Positions 1 through 9,731 of a stretch of DNA of 50,568 nucleotides are shown in pieces (positions within the stretch are counted from its first letter, which is position 1; every line of letters starts with the position of its first letter). The translations under genes were made by a program, and so were the position numbers. Origin of the DNA: Nemertoderma westbladi (taxonomy: Eukaryota > Xenacoelomorpha > Nemertodermatida > Nemertodermatidae); NCBI GenBank assembly GCA_032718475.1, contig JAUCBJ010000323.1:1-50568 (forward strand), written 5' to 3'. The notes beneath the pieces are model-generated. The model was not told the DNA's origin. It saw nothing but the letters and a program-made list of their open reading frames with translations, and made no database searches.

Positions 1-816
1 GTTATGTTCCCATTTTTCGCCATAACACCGGCTTTTTGGGAAGAACTCTAGTAAACTGCTTAAATTATCGAAAGTATAAACTGTTACCTTAACTAACTCA
101 CTTAATTTAACTGCATTAATCATATTGTTTGTACTGTTATTTTACTGTCAGTTATTAATTGTATCTATTTGTTGATGGAAATATTGCTCTTTGGAGAATA
201 CGGATAAATCACCCAAAATTCCCAATTTTCTTGATACACTACAGGTTAGAGAGACGGGCTATATATAACAATTGCGATTTATATTAATGTGGTGTGTATT
301 GAATCTAATGTTATTTAGTAGACCCTACATGAGTCAATTACTGCTCTCTTTATGTGTGATCAAATATACTGATGGTCGGCAGAATAGTGTGTATGATTGT
401 GATTGGTAACAAAGTATTTCCTAAAGAATACGCTTTATACTTTAATCATAAGCGGTATCGTTGCGTTTTAGTATAAGTCTTAGTTCTGTTTAAATAGATA
501 GAGCGCCACGTCCTAAAGGAACTGTTAATATTTCCCGAAAGCCAATAATATCTGTCAGGAATTAATTATTAACGATCTGTCGAATAATACAGTAAGTTTA
601 CGCTGCAACCTTACACTGCAATAATAAAATTTAAGCATCCGAATTCAGCCTCCCGGGTGTAGATCCATCGGGTGAATGATCGCGCATGGGCTGACTTCGG
701 CTAATGTTTTGCGTATTAGCATAAAATATTGTCGTATGCTAAAGGTGTTTTAATTAACTAAAAGACATATAAATTTTGGCAGGTTAAACTGCTAAAGGTC
801 TTCAAAAGCGCGAACA
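1..816 (+). mobile_element. Partial BEL-family element W (LTR tail and leader)
   Basis: This stretch aligns by eye with two other copies in the window, around 21128-21870 (X) and 46119-46895 (Z). Shared landmarks are the CCTAAAGGAACTGTTAATAT block, the CCCGGG block followed by CGGGTGAATG near 653, and GGCAGGTTAAACTGC at 778. The LTR-to-leader boundary is probably near 640, by analogy with where X's 3' LTR stops. The copy starts before the window and is cut off after AAAAGCGCGAAC near 816, where the LINE begins. It is more diverged than X is from its own second LTR, so it is probably an older insertion. No coding sequence is present. Confidence 0.7.
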
Positions 817-3343
817 TAATCTCTTGTACAGTAGACAGCGATTTGCTAATGACTACAGTTTGACCTCTGTCTGACAGGTAGGACTTGAACCAGTCTATAG
901 AACCTACACCCATCAGGCCTAACTTACCAAGCAGAATTTCGTGATCTACAGTATCGAAAGCCTTTTGTAGGTCCAACATTACCATACCAGTATATAAACC
1001 CTTTGCGTTATTACATCTAATTGTATCAGTTAAGTTAATAAGGCAGGTGTCTGTAGAATATGATTTACGAAAACCGGACTGAAGTTCATAGATCAGATTT
1101 AGCCTACTAAGATGTGCCTCCAGCTGTAGAAAAACAGAACGTTCTAGAATTTTAGATACAATACTTAAGATACTAACAGGTCTGTAATTACAGGGTTCTA
1201 CTTTACTATTCTTTTTATACAGAGGAACAACCTTAGCTAATTTCAGTTCGTCTGGTACTACATTATCTACGATAGAGTAATTAATAATAAAAGTAATAGG
1301 CACTTTAAGTACTTCAGCACCATCCTTAAGAAAACGGGCAGGTATTAGATCTAGACCGGTACTTTTTGAGGCTGATAGGCTAAGTAGATTTTTAAAAACG
1401 AAATCCTCAGAAACGGGTTTTAAAAATAACTTTTCTGAATTTTGTAACTTTTCTAAATAAAAATTATTTAGAGTTTCGGACCCTATACTATATTTATTAC
1501 TTGATAACGGTAATTTCTTAACTAAATTAGAGGCAACATTAGTAAAATAATTATTAAATAAATTACTAACTAGAGTATGATCATGAATCAGCTCACCGTT
1601 ATCTTGCAGAACAATATTCGATTTAGATTTAAGGTTTTTATAACCTAAAGATTTTAGGGTAGACCATAGACTTTTTGGATTATCTTTATTCTCACTTATT
1701 TTGTTGTACAAATATTCAGATTTAGCTTTTTTTATTTCCCGTTGGACAAGGTTTCTATATTTGCAGTAATTATTATAATCAGCTAAAACACGGTATTTCC
1801 TAAATTTATACAAATAGTTATCTCTTTCTCTGATATTACTAAGAATACCCGAGGTCATCCAGGGCTCAGTGCGTTGTTTAAGACTAATTTCTTTAATTGG
1901 TGCTACAGTATTAAGTGCCTTTAAAAATATATCTTTAAAAACAGTGTACGCAAGGTTAATGTCAGCGGCCTTAAAACAGGGTTCCCAGTCAGAATTAACT
2001 AACAAACTTAAAAAGCGTTCCTTGCTGTAATTTTTCATAGACCTAACTGTTACTGTTTTATGATCCCCGAAAAAAGATTTGTGTGTCTTTCTTGTGCAAA
2101 AAACTATAAAATGATCGCTTAGACCTATAGGTAAAACCCCAGATTGAGAAATAATATTGGTATTATTACAAAGGATGTGGTCTAGTAAAGTAGAAGTTTT
2201 ACTAGTAATTCTGGTAGAATCTCGAATAATTTGTTTTAAACCAAACAAATTTAAAATACTTTGGTACTGTTTACAGATGGGGGATGCTTTGTGATGGTAA
2301 CAGATATTAAAATCACCTAAGAAATATATTTCACAGTTTGACCTAAGATTACATAAAATTGTATTTTCAAAATTTTGCAAAAAATCTGATTGTTTAGGGG
2401 GCCGATATAAAGTACCGATTAAAATAGGTTTAGTTTTAGGAAGTAAAAGTTCCACCAGTAAAACTTCGTCACAAGTCTCTAAATCTTCCCTACGATTAAA
2501 CGCCAAATCACATCGAATGTAAGTACAGACACCACCACCGTGTCTGTCCCTATCCTTACGTAAAACTACGTAATTATCAATATAAATTTCTCCATCAGAA
2601 ACACTATCATCGAGCCAAGTTTCAGAGATTGTTAAAACTGCTGGGTTGGATTTATTGATTAAAATACGAATTTCGGAAAGTTTTGGAAGCAGAGATCGTG
2701 CGTTTAAGTGCAAAAAATGCAGACCTTTTTTCTTAAAAAAATTAAAAGTTTCACTCTCAGCATCACTTGGAGTTTGCAGAGGCGATGTGAGAAATGAATC
2801 GTCGGTTTCTGATTCTAAAATTGTATCATGAAAGGGAAGTTCGGTAAAAATACAGCTATTGCAGAGAAAACTTGGTTCAAGATTGTTTCTGGTGGAGAAT
2901 AAATTACTGCGTTTCCTACGGTAACATTTTAAATGTACAAATGTGTCACAACTCTCGCATTGGACGATCTTACTCCGAGAGTTTGTTCCTCGTTGACAGA
3001 CGGGACAGTTGATCTTCGGGGCCCGCGTCCTGCTGGGTCCTGGGTTGGTCTCAATATCCCCAGCCAGAGACAGTAGACAGAGTTTAGCGATTAGGCCTCT
3101 AGATCGTGGAGAGGTGACCCAAGATCTTCTTCCCCGACGAGAGCAGTAGAGGCTAAATCCACTCGTCGACCACATATCCGTCGATTCGGCGCGGCAGTTC
3201 GAAACGGTAGCGACAGGGTGTTCCGCAAACCAGTCCAATACGGGTATTGGGTGGGTTGCAGGGTTACCCCGCGGATCGGATGGTTCTGCCACAACGAAAC
3301 GACCCAGAACGATGAAAACTGTGGAGATTAAGAGCGGGGACAT
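758..3343 (-). pseudogene. LINE ORF: leader peptide-2A-PHD finger-APE endonuclease-RT (truncated)
   Basis: The 861-codon frame has domains in this order. Residues 1-20 are a hydrophobic, signal-like N-terminus. Residues 95-103 are a 2A-like GDIETNPGP. Residues 113-164 are a Cys4-His-Cys3 PHD finger (C113, C116, C129, C132, H137, C140, C161, C164). An apurinic-type endonuclease follows from about residue 208, with LNARSL, SETWLDD, YRPP, GDFN and SDH motifs. The N-terminal half of the RT comes last, with [21 protein letters not shown] and motif [15 protein letters not shown]. The FADD-type catalytic motif C is absent, because the frame runs into W DNA near 816; the last 19 or so residues are antisense W leader. 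The element encodes the machinery for nicking target DNA and copying RNA in place, but this copy cannot be functional. The ATG at 3343 is the natural start, since it begins the hydrophobic leader. Confidence 0.88.
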
Positions 3344-3738
3344 TGTGCTGTCTGGCTGTAGTCTGACTCAGGGATAAAAACTGTATAGGCCTAGTACCGG
3401 TATCTTTCTTGGTCTTATTGTCGGCAGGCCTACAGCTCTACATACTCTGCATATCTCTATCATTATTATATCGACATATCTCGTCATTATTTGTCAGGAG
3501 TGATTTTACTTTCTCTATGCAACGTGTGCGGCCTGGGGTTGTGTTGCTGTTACGTATGGCGCGTTGTAAAGCAGCTTTGGCTGTGTTAGTAATCATATTG
3601 CGGTTGCGGGGGTGATGGCTGCGATAGTTTAGTATAATACCCACATTGCTGGGTTTAACATACAGTTCGAAATCGATATGGCCGTGGTCATTGACCGTTG
3701 TTAAAACGTCTAAAAGGGGAGACTAGAGTAAGACTTCT
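817..3738 (-). mobile_element. Non-LTR retrotransposon (CR1/L2-like LINE), 3'-truncated
   Basis: A minus-strand LINE carrying one long ORF (817-3343) and about 395 bases upstream of its ATG (3344-3738). The right edge is set where X's LTR starts (TGTAAAGG at 3739), so X appears to have landed in the LINE's 5' region. The left edge is the junction with W near 816. The end that is missing is the 3' half: the RT catalytic core, the rest of the ORF and the 3' tail. That is unusual, because target-primed insertion normally loses the 5' end. A later deletion or recombination is the likely cause. The clade name is a judgement from the PHD plus APE plus RT layout and the N-terminal 2A. Confidence 0.8.
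3035..3061 (-). other. 2A ribosome-skipping peptide in LINE ORF
   Basis: Codons for GDIETNPGP, preceded by a Leu-rich stretch (LCLLSLA). This matches the D-x-E-x-N-P-G-P consensus. In known 2A peptides the ribosome skips the bond between the last Gly and Pro, here between residues 102 and 103. The upstream product would be a peptide of about 102 residues with a hydrophobic start, and the downstream product would start at the PHD finger. 2A peptides at the N-terminus of APE-type non-LTR elements are known from several invertebrates. Confidence 0.85.
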
Positions 3739-4148
3739 TGTAAAGGCTTTTGCGGATCTAGCTAGTTATTTTCCCCGCAAAGTACTCTGTAGGTGTTTTA
3801 ACGGACATAAAAAGCCGTTTCCTTACTGTACCGGTGTTTTAGTGGACATAAAAAGCCATTTCTTCTGTATGTGTACTTTAGCGGACATAACTAGCGATCT
3901 TATGTCGCAATAATCCAAAATCCTCTTGATACAGTGTAGTTACCATGACGACATCTAACAGCTGATATGTACACGTGTAACTTTTTCTTTGTTCTTTGTT
4001 CGTTCTTTGTTCGGTCGACCAATCAGAGCGTTTTTTGACTCTGTGTTGGAGATTGTATACAGAAACTCATGCAATTCAGTCAGTATGTGTATTTTGTCCA
4101 CAGCCAGAAGACCGGCTTTGGAATTTCTGTGTTTCAGGCTTTAGCCAA
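3739..4148 (+). repeat. X 5' LTR, first part
   Basis: Starts TGTAAAGGC, as does the copy at 44651, and differs from it at only about three positions over 410 bases. It holds three related blocks starting near 3793, 3834 and 3871, each with GTGTTTTA or a variant followed by GGACATAA (spacings about 41 and 37 bases). This looks like a U3 enhancer repeat. A TTCTTTGTTC-rich stretch and a CCAATCAGAGCG box follow near 4018. The LTR is then interrupted at GCCAA (4144-4148) by BEL-1. Confidence 0.85.
4144..4148 (+). repeat. BEL-1 left target-site duplication GCCAA
   Basis: GCCAA stands immediately left of the 5' LTR and again at 21123-21127 immediately right of the 3' LTR. The empty site is preserved in X's 3' LTR as CTTTAGCCAAACATT near 45052. 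A 5-base duplication is usual for BEL/Pao integrases. Confidence 0.85.
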
Positions 4149-4284
4149 TATAGAATTATATTCCCTAAATGCCGTGGATTTTCAAAATTTTATTTTATTC
4201 GAATCAACTTTGCTAAAAGATTACATTGAGTCCTCATTTGTATTTGCTATTCCTATTTGAACGGTGATTAGTCAAGTGGTTCAG

Positions 4285-4362
4285 TAGCTCAGTCGGTAGA
4301 GCGTTGGAAATTATATGTAGTGTGTATTGAGTTCGAATCCTAGTAGGTGCGAATTATTTTTT
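4285..4362 (+). promoter_or_regulatory. tRNA-like Pol III cassette in BEL-1 5' LTR
   Basis: The A box TAGCTCAGTCGG (4285-4296) fits TRGCNNARYNGG exactly. The B box AGTTCGAATCC (4330-4340) fits GGTTCGANTCC with one change. A run of six T (4357-4362) is a standard Pol III stop. The D arm GCTC/GAGC is intact, but the anticodon and acceptor stems do not pair, so this is a tRNA-derived promoter and not a working tRNA. It could drive a short transcript of about 80-100 bases on the sense strand, just upstream of the Pol II promoter. It may be a captured SINE head. Confidence 0.7.
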
Positions 4363-4429
4363 GTGCAGAATTTCAACTCATTTAAATTGACCGCTACAAA
4401 TTAATTGCATTTGCTCGAAGTAAGATTAA

Positions 4430-4595
4430 CCAATGAGACTGTAGTTATTAGATTGTAACCAATGTCGTACAAGTTATATATTTGCTGGACCAATAGCTAT
4501 CTTTAAAAACCTGTTAGAACCTATAGAACAATCGAGAATTTTCTCGATTGATTGCAGCACAAATTTGCTATATAAAGGTGCGATTTCGTTCATTA
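4430..4595 (+). promoter_or_regulatory. Pol II promoter of BEL-1 (three CCAAT boxes, dyad, TATA)
   Basis: CCAAT words start at 4430, 4459 and 4490, spaced 29 and 31 bases, the roughly three-turn spacing typical of cooperating NF-Y sites. A 10-base inverted repeat (CAATCGAGAA/TTCTCGATTG, 4529-4550) contains AGAATTTTCT, which fits the inverted GAA/TTC core of a heat-shock element. TATATAAAGG lies at 4569-4578, and TCATTA near 4590 could be an initiator. The 3' LTR has the same layout 15,080 bases on. Factor binding is inferred from words only. Confidence 0.65.
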
Positions 4596-4685
4596 GTTAT
4601 ATATTCTTATATCTCAGTTATCTATCGTATACATCACTATTACTTCTATTCTGTTTATTGTATAATAGTCATTGTTTGATTTTGT

Positions 4686-4691
4686 AATAAA
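4686..4691 (+). terminator. Poly(A) signal AATAAA in BEL-1 5' LTR
   Basis: AATAAA lies about 95 bases after the presumed start site, with a T-rich stretch following at 4715-4735. The copy at 19766-19771 in the 3' LTR would set the 3' end of the genomic transcript and so define a short R region. Confidence 0.55.
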
Positions 4692-6043
4692 AGTTAGAAA
4701 TACTTGTCACATCTGCCCTTTTCTATCTGTTTTATCATGCTTCACCACGGTGAACTCAATTGAGGGACAGGATGGCTGGCTAGACATTGGGCCACAGCAA
4801 TGAACGGGAACATCAACTGAATGTAGACAGGAGACAACCCGCAATATCACTCTTAGTTATTCGCCCATCGCCTGAAAGGTTAGACAGCGTTCGATGCCTT
4901 GCTACCTAAGTATAAGACCAAAGATCGAAGGTAGAAGTAGTGACACGCTGTACGCCTAAAATTACATCTAGGGACTGTACTGTTTTAATTCAGGAAAAAA
5001 CCGCAGTAGACCTTCATATTCCTACGGGGGGAGAGCAGGCAGAGATACTAGTACGCAGATAGGACGTAGGCACACCGGTACAAAGCATACACATTGGTAG
5101 GGTGCAGCAAACTGTACGCCTAACTCTTGCTAAGTACAGGTGCGTCTGCGACTATTTGTAGTACAACGGTGTCCATTGCATTAGAACTTGTAGGCTAGGA
5201 GGGTTACTGTGTTTCACCTGAATTAGGATTGTACCGTTCAGGCGGTAGGGCAGTTTATGACTGGGCGCAAATAAATTGAGGCTATTTTGGGATACTAACA
5301 TCTACCGTGTCCCCGCCGACATCCTGATAGGAAGTTACCAGCCCACCTAGGTAACCAAAATTCTAGATAGGACGCCAGGCTAGCTATTAGTAACCGTACG
5401 GCTACTGTAGTAAACTAACACATTTCTTCTTAGTATTAGGGACCTGGTAAAATAAAATTGCCGAATTCTGGGCGTAGCATTAACCTTATGCCTGAATTTG
5501 AGTCCTGGAAATACGCAAGAGGGGAAGGAGCCTTATCATTCATGAGTATTGGACCTACAAGTTACAAAATTAGAATATTCGTAAAATGCACACCGTACCC
5601 AGTAATTATATATATGAAGGAGCAAAACTGATCTTGACGGTTCAGAATTAACACACGCGCGTTAGAAATTATTTACACCTCAAAATATATAAAAATTAAC
5701 TTTTGTCCGTACTGCGCTTTGCCCGCTAGTTAGACATCTCCAAATCTCTGCACCTAGCTAGCGTCTCTTTCGCCCAACCATATAAATCACACCGCGGCAA
5801 AGTATACGAGCCCCTTAGTCCGTCAGTGAGTCAGCCTGATTTTAGGATTCGCTGCGCGGGATTTGTTTTATCGAAGTTTGTCTGCTCGTAGACTGTTTTC
5901 TGCCTCACCGGTTATAAGGGACCAATACTGCAATATATTCGCTTACTTGGAGTTTACTGTTTTGGTGAGAAGGTCGGATTTATGATTTGATTCACAAACT
6001 TTACAGTAAGATATTGCAGGTATTGTTACTGTCTCTTCAAATA

Positions 6044-6854
6044 GTAGGAATATGTTTTACTGAACTACGGTTCGGTAGGACTAAAGTTATTTGAAAATTT
6101 TGTATTTTGAGGTAAAAATTTATATTTGATTAGCTAAGTGCTAATTTTTTGAAATAAAATTTGATTTGAACCGCGTGTAAAATATTTTGGAATTGAATAC
6201 CAGTGTTTAAAAAGGGTTTAAATACCATATTGTACCGGTACAAAATTTTCGTAAAAGTAAAACCTAACTCTTTTGTTTTTTCAGGATTCAGAGCTCATTT
6301 CTAGACTGTAACGGGAGCAAGACCGTGTTTAGCAAGTTTGGGAGATAGATAACTCAACAACTTTGGTTGGGATAATCGCACTTCGTCCGCAACGCTGGAA
6401 ATGGAAAAGTTCACGTCCGGTTTGTATCTGGGAATCTGTTTTTCTGGAGAATTATTGGAGTGGGTGAGTTCGAAAAGTTGCATAAATAAGTTAGGCATTA
6501 CCGTATTAGTTAAAATTTATTGTGGGTTCCACTGTCTCAAGTATTTATGCATTCCGTACGATTTCTTTGTTCATTGCTGAATTAGTCCGTATTATTGTAT
6601 TTAATTTACCTTTTGATAACGCATATCGTTATCCGATTTATTTGTTATAAAATTGGCCGCTAGACTAATTTTATTATATACTTATTCCGTGACATTTATT
6701 TGCTGTAAAATTGGCCGTTTAGGCTAATTTTATCCATCTGCTATAAAATCGGCTGGTAGGCTAATTTTATATGACTGTAATTAATACCGTTTTGATATAA
6801 ATACGGTAAATTTGATACTTTGGCACTCACTTTACTTGACTTACAACTACCGAA
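6044..6854 (+). other. BEL-1 leader with three tandem hairpins
   Basis: Non-coding stretch between the 5' LTR and the gag ATG. Three similar inverted repeats lie at 6647-6674, 6706-6732 and 6743-6770. Each has an outer stem AAAATTGGCC or close variants paired with GGCTAATTTT or variants, and a 4-5 base loop. The middle one pairs over 11 positions with a single G-U. They sit 85-180 bases before the ATG, where packaging or dimerisation signals lie in other retroelements. No convincing ORF is present. Confidence 0.65.
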
Positions 6855-9731
6855 ATGAGTGACAAACAAGACTATACGAAGAATACACCTACCGACTATG
6901 ACTCATGTGACGGAGATAAGTCAGCAGCGGAAGAACTACAGGGGAATACTCGCGAGCCTACCGAACCTACACCGTGTGCGTCACCAGTACATCCAACGGG
7001 AGTACCGGATGCCGTAGTACGAGGCGACGGCAGGACCGAGGACTTTCTAACTGTTCCGCAACCTAGATACAGGGAAACGGACATGGTAAGTTCAGTAGGA
7101 AGCCAGGAGAGTGTGGTTAGAAGCGTCGGAGGATACATGGCGCATATTACCAGGAGTATTGGGGAAGGCCAACGCATATTAGACGAGTTAACCGCTCCGA
7201 TGTCTCGATTCGAGTTCTACACCCTCCAGGTTAGAGTACAAAGTAGAGTACATAAGTCCGTAGATAACCTTATCAGTCTACAAGATCTAGCTAGACAGAG
7301 ACAGGATATGGACACTCAGCTTAGAATCCTCGAGAAGTTAACGATCGTCAGGGAGAAACTAATTCAGTTTAAGTCGACGATTAGGCAGATACAACAGGAA
7401 CAAGCGGACCAGTTGTTAGGTGAGTCAGTTTCGGACGAATTATTGCAACCCAAGGAAGAACAGGAACTGTATAGGCTAGATGGACAATTGAAACACCTGA
7501 CGGATCACTTACGCATGTGCGGTGAGGACGTCGGAGATTGGGAAACCGTGCCGGAGGCTACGAGGGAAACTTCACTCGCACAAATCGAACTGGCACCGGG
7601 GACACTAGATCAATCACTGGTGAGTATTCGCAGCGAAATTGGCGAGGTGAGTATGGCTACGTCAGAAATTGCTCGACAACAGCAGCTCTACAGACAACAA
7701 CAGGAGATGGAGGAACAAACTCAACTGCTAATGGCACAAGCAGCCGTACAAGAAGAGAAACTACGCGTTGCGAATGTTGCAAGAATCTCTCATCTGCAAG
7801 AACAAGCCGAGTTGGAAGCAGCCGAGATGGAAAGGTTAGAGTTGGACATTGCGCAACAAACGGCGGCAGCGGCAGCGGCTGAGTTAGAGCGACAAGCGGC
7901 GGCGGCAGCGGCAGCGGCAGCGGCTGAGTTAGAGCGACAAGCGGTAGTGGCTGAGTTAGAGCGACAAGCGGCGGCGGCAGTGGCAGCGGCTGAGTTAGAG
8001 CGACAAGCGGTAGTTTCAGAAGCGAGAGCCGAGATGAAAAAACGGCAAATAAAGGCTCAATCAGCTATACGACAAGCGGAGTTCGAGGCGCAACAACAAC
8101 AGACGGAACAACGCGAGAAAGAACTTAAACTTCATTTCGAACTCGAGAAGAAGGCGAGAGAATTAGCCAACGCGAAGGAAGATCTAGATCTACAAGCCCG
8201 TGATCGATCGATGAGATCTCGAGACGGACACGATTTAGACCGGTTAGAGGTAAGACACCGCCAAATTCAGGAACGAATGAAGGAAGGTTCGATAGGAGCA
8301 CCTGGGCGGGAACGACAATTAGTTAAAGACTTATGTCAAAGATTCCCTCAGGTAACTCCTATGTTTGCACCGATTACGACTAAGGAACCTGTTTCAATTG
8401 CTGGTAGTAGTAACATTTCTCCTATTCATGGTGCGACGGAACACAGGTTTGTTATTCCGGACAAGTTTACACCGCCAAGAGCAACGTCATCGCCTATTCC
8501 GAAAGTCAAGGTAAGTAACCCACCGATTACAGATCGTAGTAGTTTGTTGACTGGACCTGCACTACTGACGACTAAACAGGTGAGTCAACCTTCGACACCT
8601 AAACCTGTTACACACTACGCTTACCCAATGACGTTTAGGCCTACAAGGCCTTTAGATCCAAACGCTGTCATTCGACCACCGAACCAGTTTACATCGCAAT
8701 CTACGACTTCGAGGAAGACTTGTGAGCCTACCGAACAACGGAGACCAGTGGATACGCGACCGTTCAACCAGTTTACATCGCAATCTACGACTTCGAGGAA
8801 GACTTGTGAGCCTACCGAACAACGGAGACCAGTGGATACGCGACCGTTCAACCAGTTTACATCGCAATCTACGACTTCGAGGAAGACTTGTGAGCCTACC
8901 GAACAATGGAGACCAGTGGATACGTGACCGTTCAACCAGTTTACATCGCAATCTACGACTTCGAGGAAGACTTGTGAGCCTACCGAACAACGGAGACCAG
9001 TGGATACGCGACCGTTCAACCAGTTTACATCGCAATCTACGACTTCGAGGAAGACTTGTGAGCCTACCGAACAACGGAAACCAGTAGACGATGTTCCGAA
9101 ACGGAATGTTAGAATTCGAACGACACAACGGACGCGAGCACGTCGACCACCGTATACTGGTGACAGTAGTACTTCAAGCGAGTCGGATTACCCGAAACGC
9201 GAGGTATTTAGAACAGGAGCGGCCGACGAATATAAACGTGAGCATTCAGATAACTCCTTTATCGATAATCCTCCACAAAATACACCAACACAGAAAGCGT
9301 TACAACCAACGGACGCAATTAGTACGCAACAACTCGCCGAAATAATGCGCCCAGTTGTCAACAAGATGGCCCAGATAGAGGAACGTTTAGAAGAAACTCA
9401 AACCGATAGTTCGCGAGGTAACGAGTTCGAACACTCTAGACACCCGAAGCAGCAAAGAAAACAACCCTCGAGAAACACTTCGTATCAAGGAAAAGCGCCA
9501 AGACGAGAGAACATCAACTCGATTGCCAACCAAGGACGCGAAACTTTGAACGTGGCCGAGGAGATAGCGAAATTCGCAGCGAGACAAGGTTTACCGGTAC
9601 AACAACCACCGAAGTTTTCAGGTAACTCGAAACATTGGCACACCTTTGTAGACTACATCGAGACACAAATAGCAGCGTGCGCCTTTACATCGAGGGAGAA
9701 ATTCAACTACCTGCTACAAACACTGCACTGA
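6855..9731 (+). pseudogene. BEL-1 Gag, N-terminal part
   Basis: Starts at an ATG coding MSDKQ, resembling the MSDT(K/Q)Q start of the X and Z Gags. Residues 1-90 are polar and probably disordered. From about residue 90 to 480 the chain is helical, with long coiled-coil stretches and an Ala-rich block (ELERQ-A repeats, about residues 335-390). A Pro/Ser/Thr-rich segment follows, then five 28-residue repeats, then a basic patch. The start of the DUF1759-like capsid region, with a PPKFSGNSKHW motif, comes at about 9605. One TGA (8925-8927) interrupts the frame in the third repeat, where the others read CGA; the frame is open on both sides. The frame then ends at 9729-9731 through a single-base shift. 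The role is structural, to build the particle around the RNA. Confidence 0.85.
8679..9086 (+). repeat. Five tandem 84-base repeats inside BEL-1 gag
   Basis: Copies start at 8679, 8763, 8847, 8931 and 9015; the last is slightly short. The 84-base length is 28 codons, so copy number can change without loss of frame. Copies are nearly identical, which points to recent expansion. The third copy carries two C-to-T changes in CpG (CGG to TGG and CGA to TGA), the second creating a stop. Each copy contains one instance of the recurrent 20-base motif. Open antisense frames here are by-products of the 3n period. Confidence 0.95.

Larger units (their letters stand above)
4149..6043 (+). repeat. BEL-1 5' LTR
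   Basis: Starts TATAGAATTATATTCCC after GCCAA and ends CTTCAAATA. The internal region begins GTAGGAATATG, where the match to the 3' LTR stops. The likely U3 runs to about 4592 (promoter), a short R to the AATAAA region (4686), and a very long U5 to 6043. Next to the LTR I do not see a TGG-starting primer-binding site, so priming may use an internal tRNA segment or a site I have not recognised. Small dyads are visible, such as TTCACCACGGTGAA at 4739. Confidence 0.88.

Noticed and set aside
3996-4260. ORFs of 63-77 codons in X's LTR, repeated at 44908
   Set aside because: Both lie in LTR DNA. One is cut by BEL-1, the copy in the other LTR ends differently, and there are no protein features.
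4275-4355. A functional tRNA gene
   Set aside because: A and B boxes are good, but the acceptor and anticodon stems do not pair, and the sequence is in both LTRs. Reported as a tRNA-like promoter instead.
6301-6498. Minus-strand 65-codon ORF in BEL-1 leader
   Set aside because: Isolated, short and antisense to the element. Nothing recognisable.
8621-9128. Antisense and alternative-frame ORFs of 121-158 codons over the 84-base repeats
   Set aside because: A period divisible by three keeps all frames open once one copy is open. The sequences have no features and end with the repeats.
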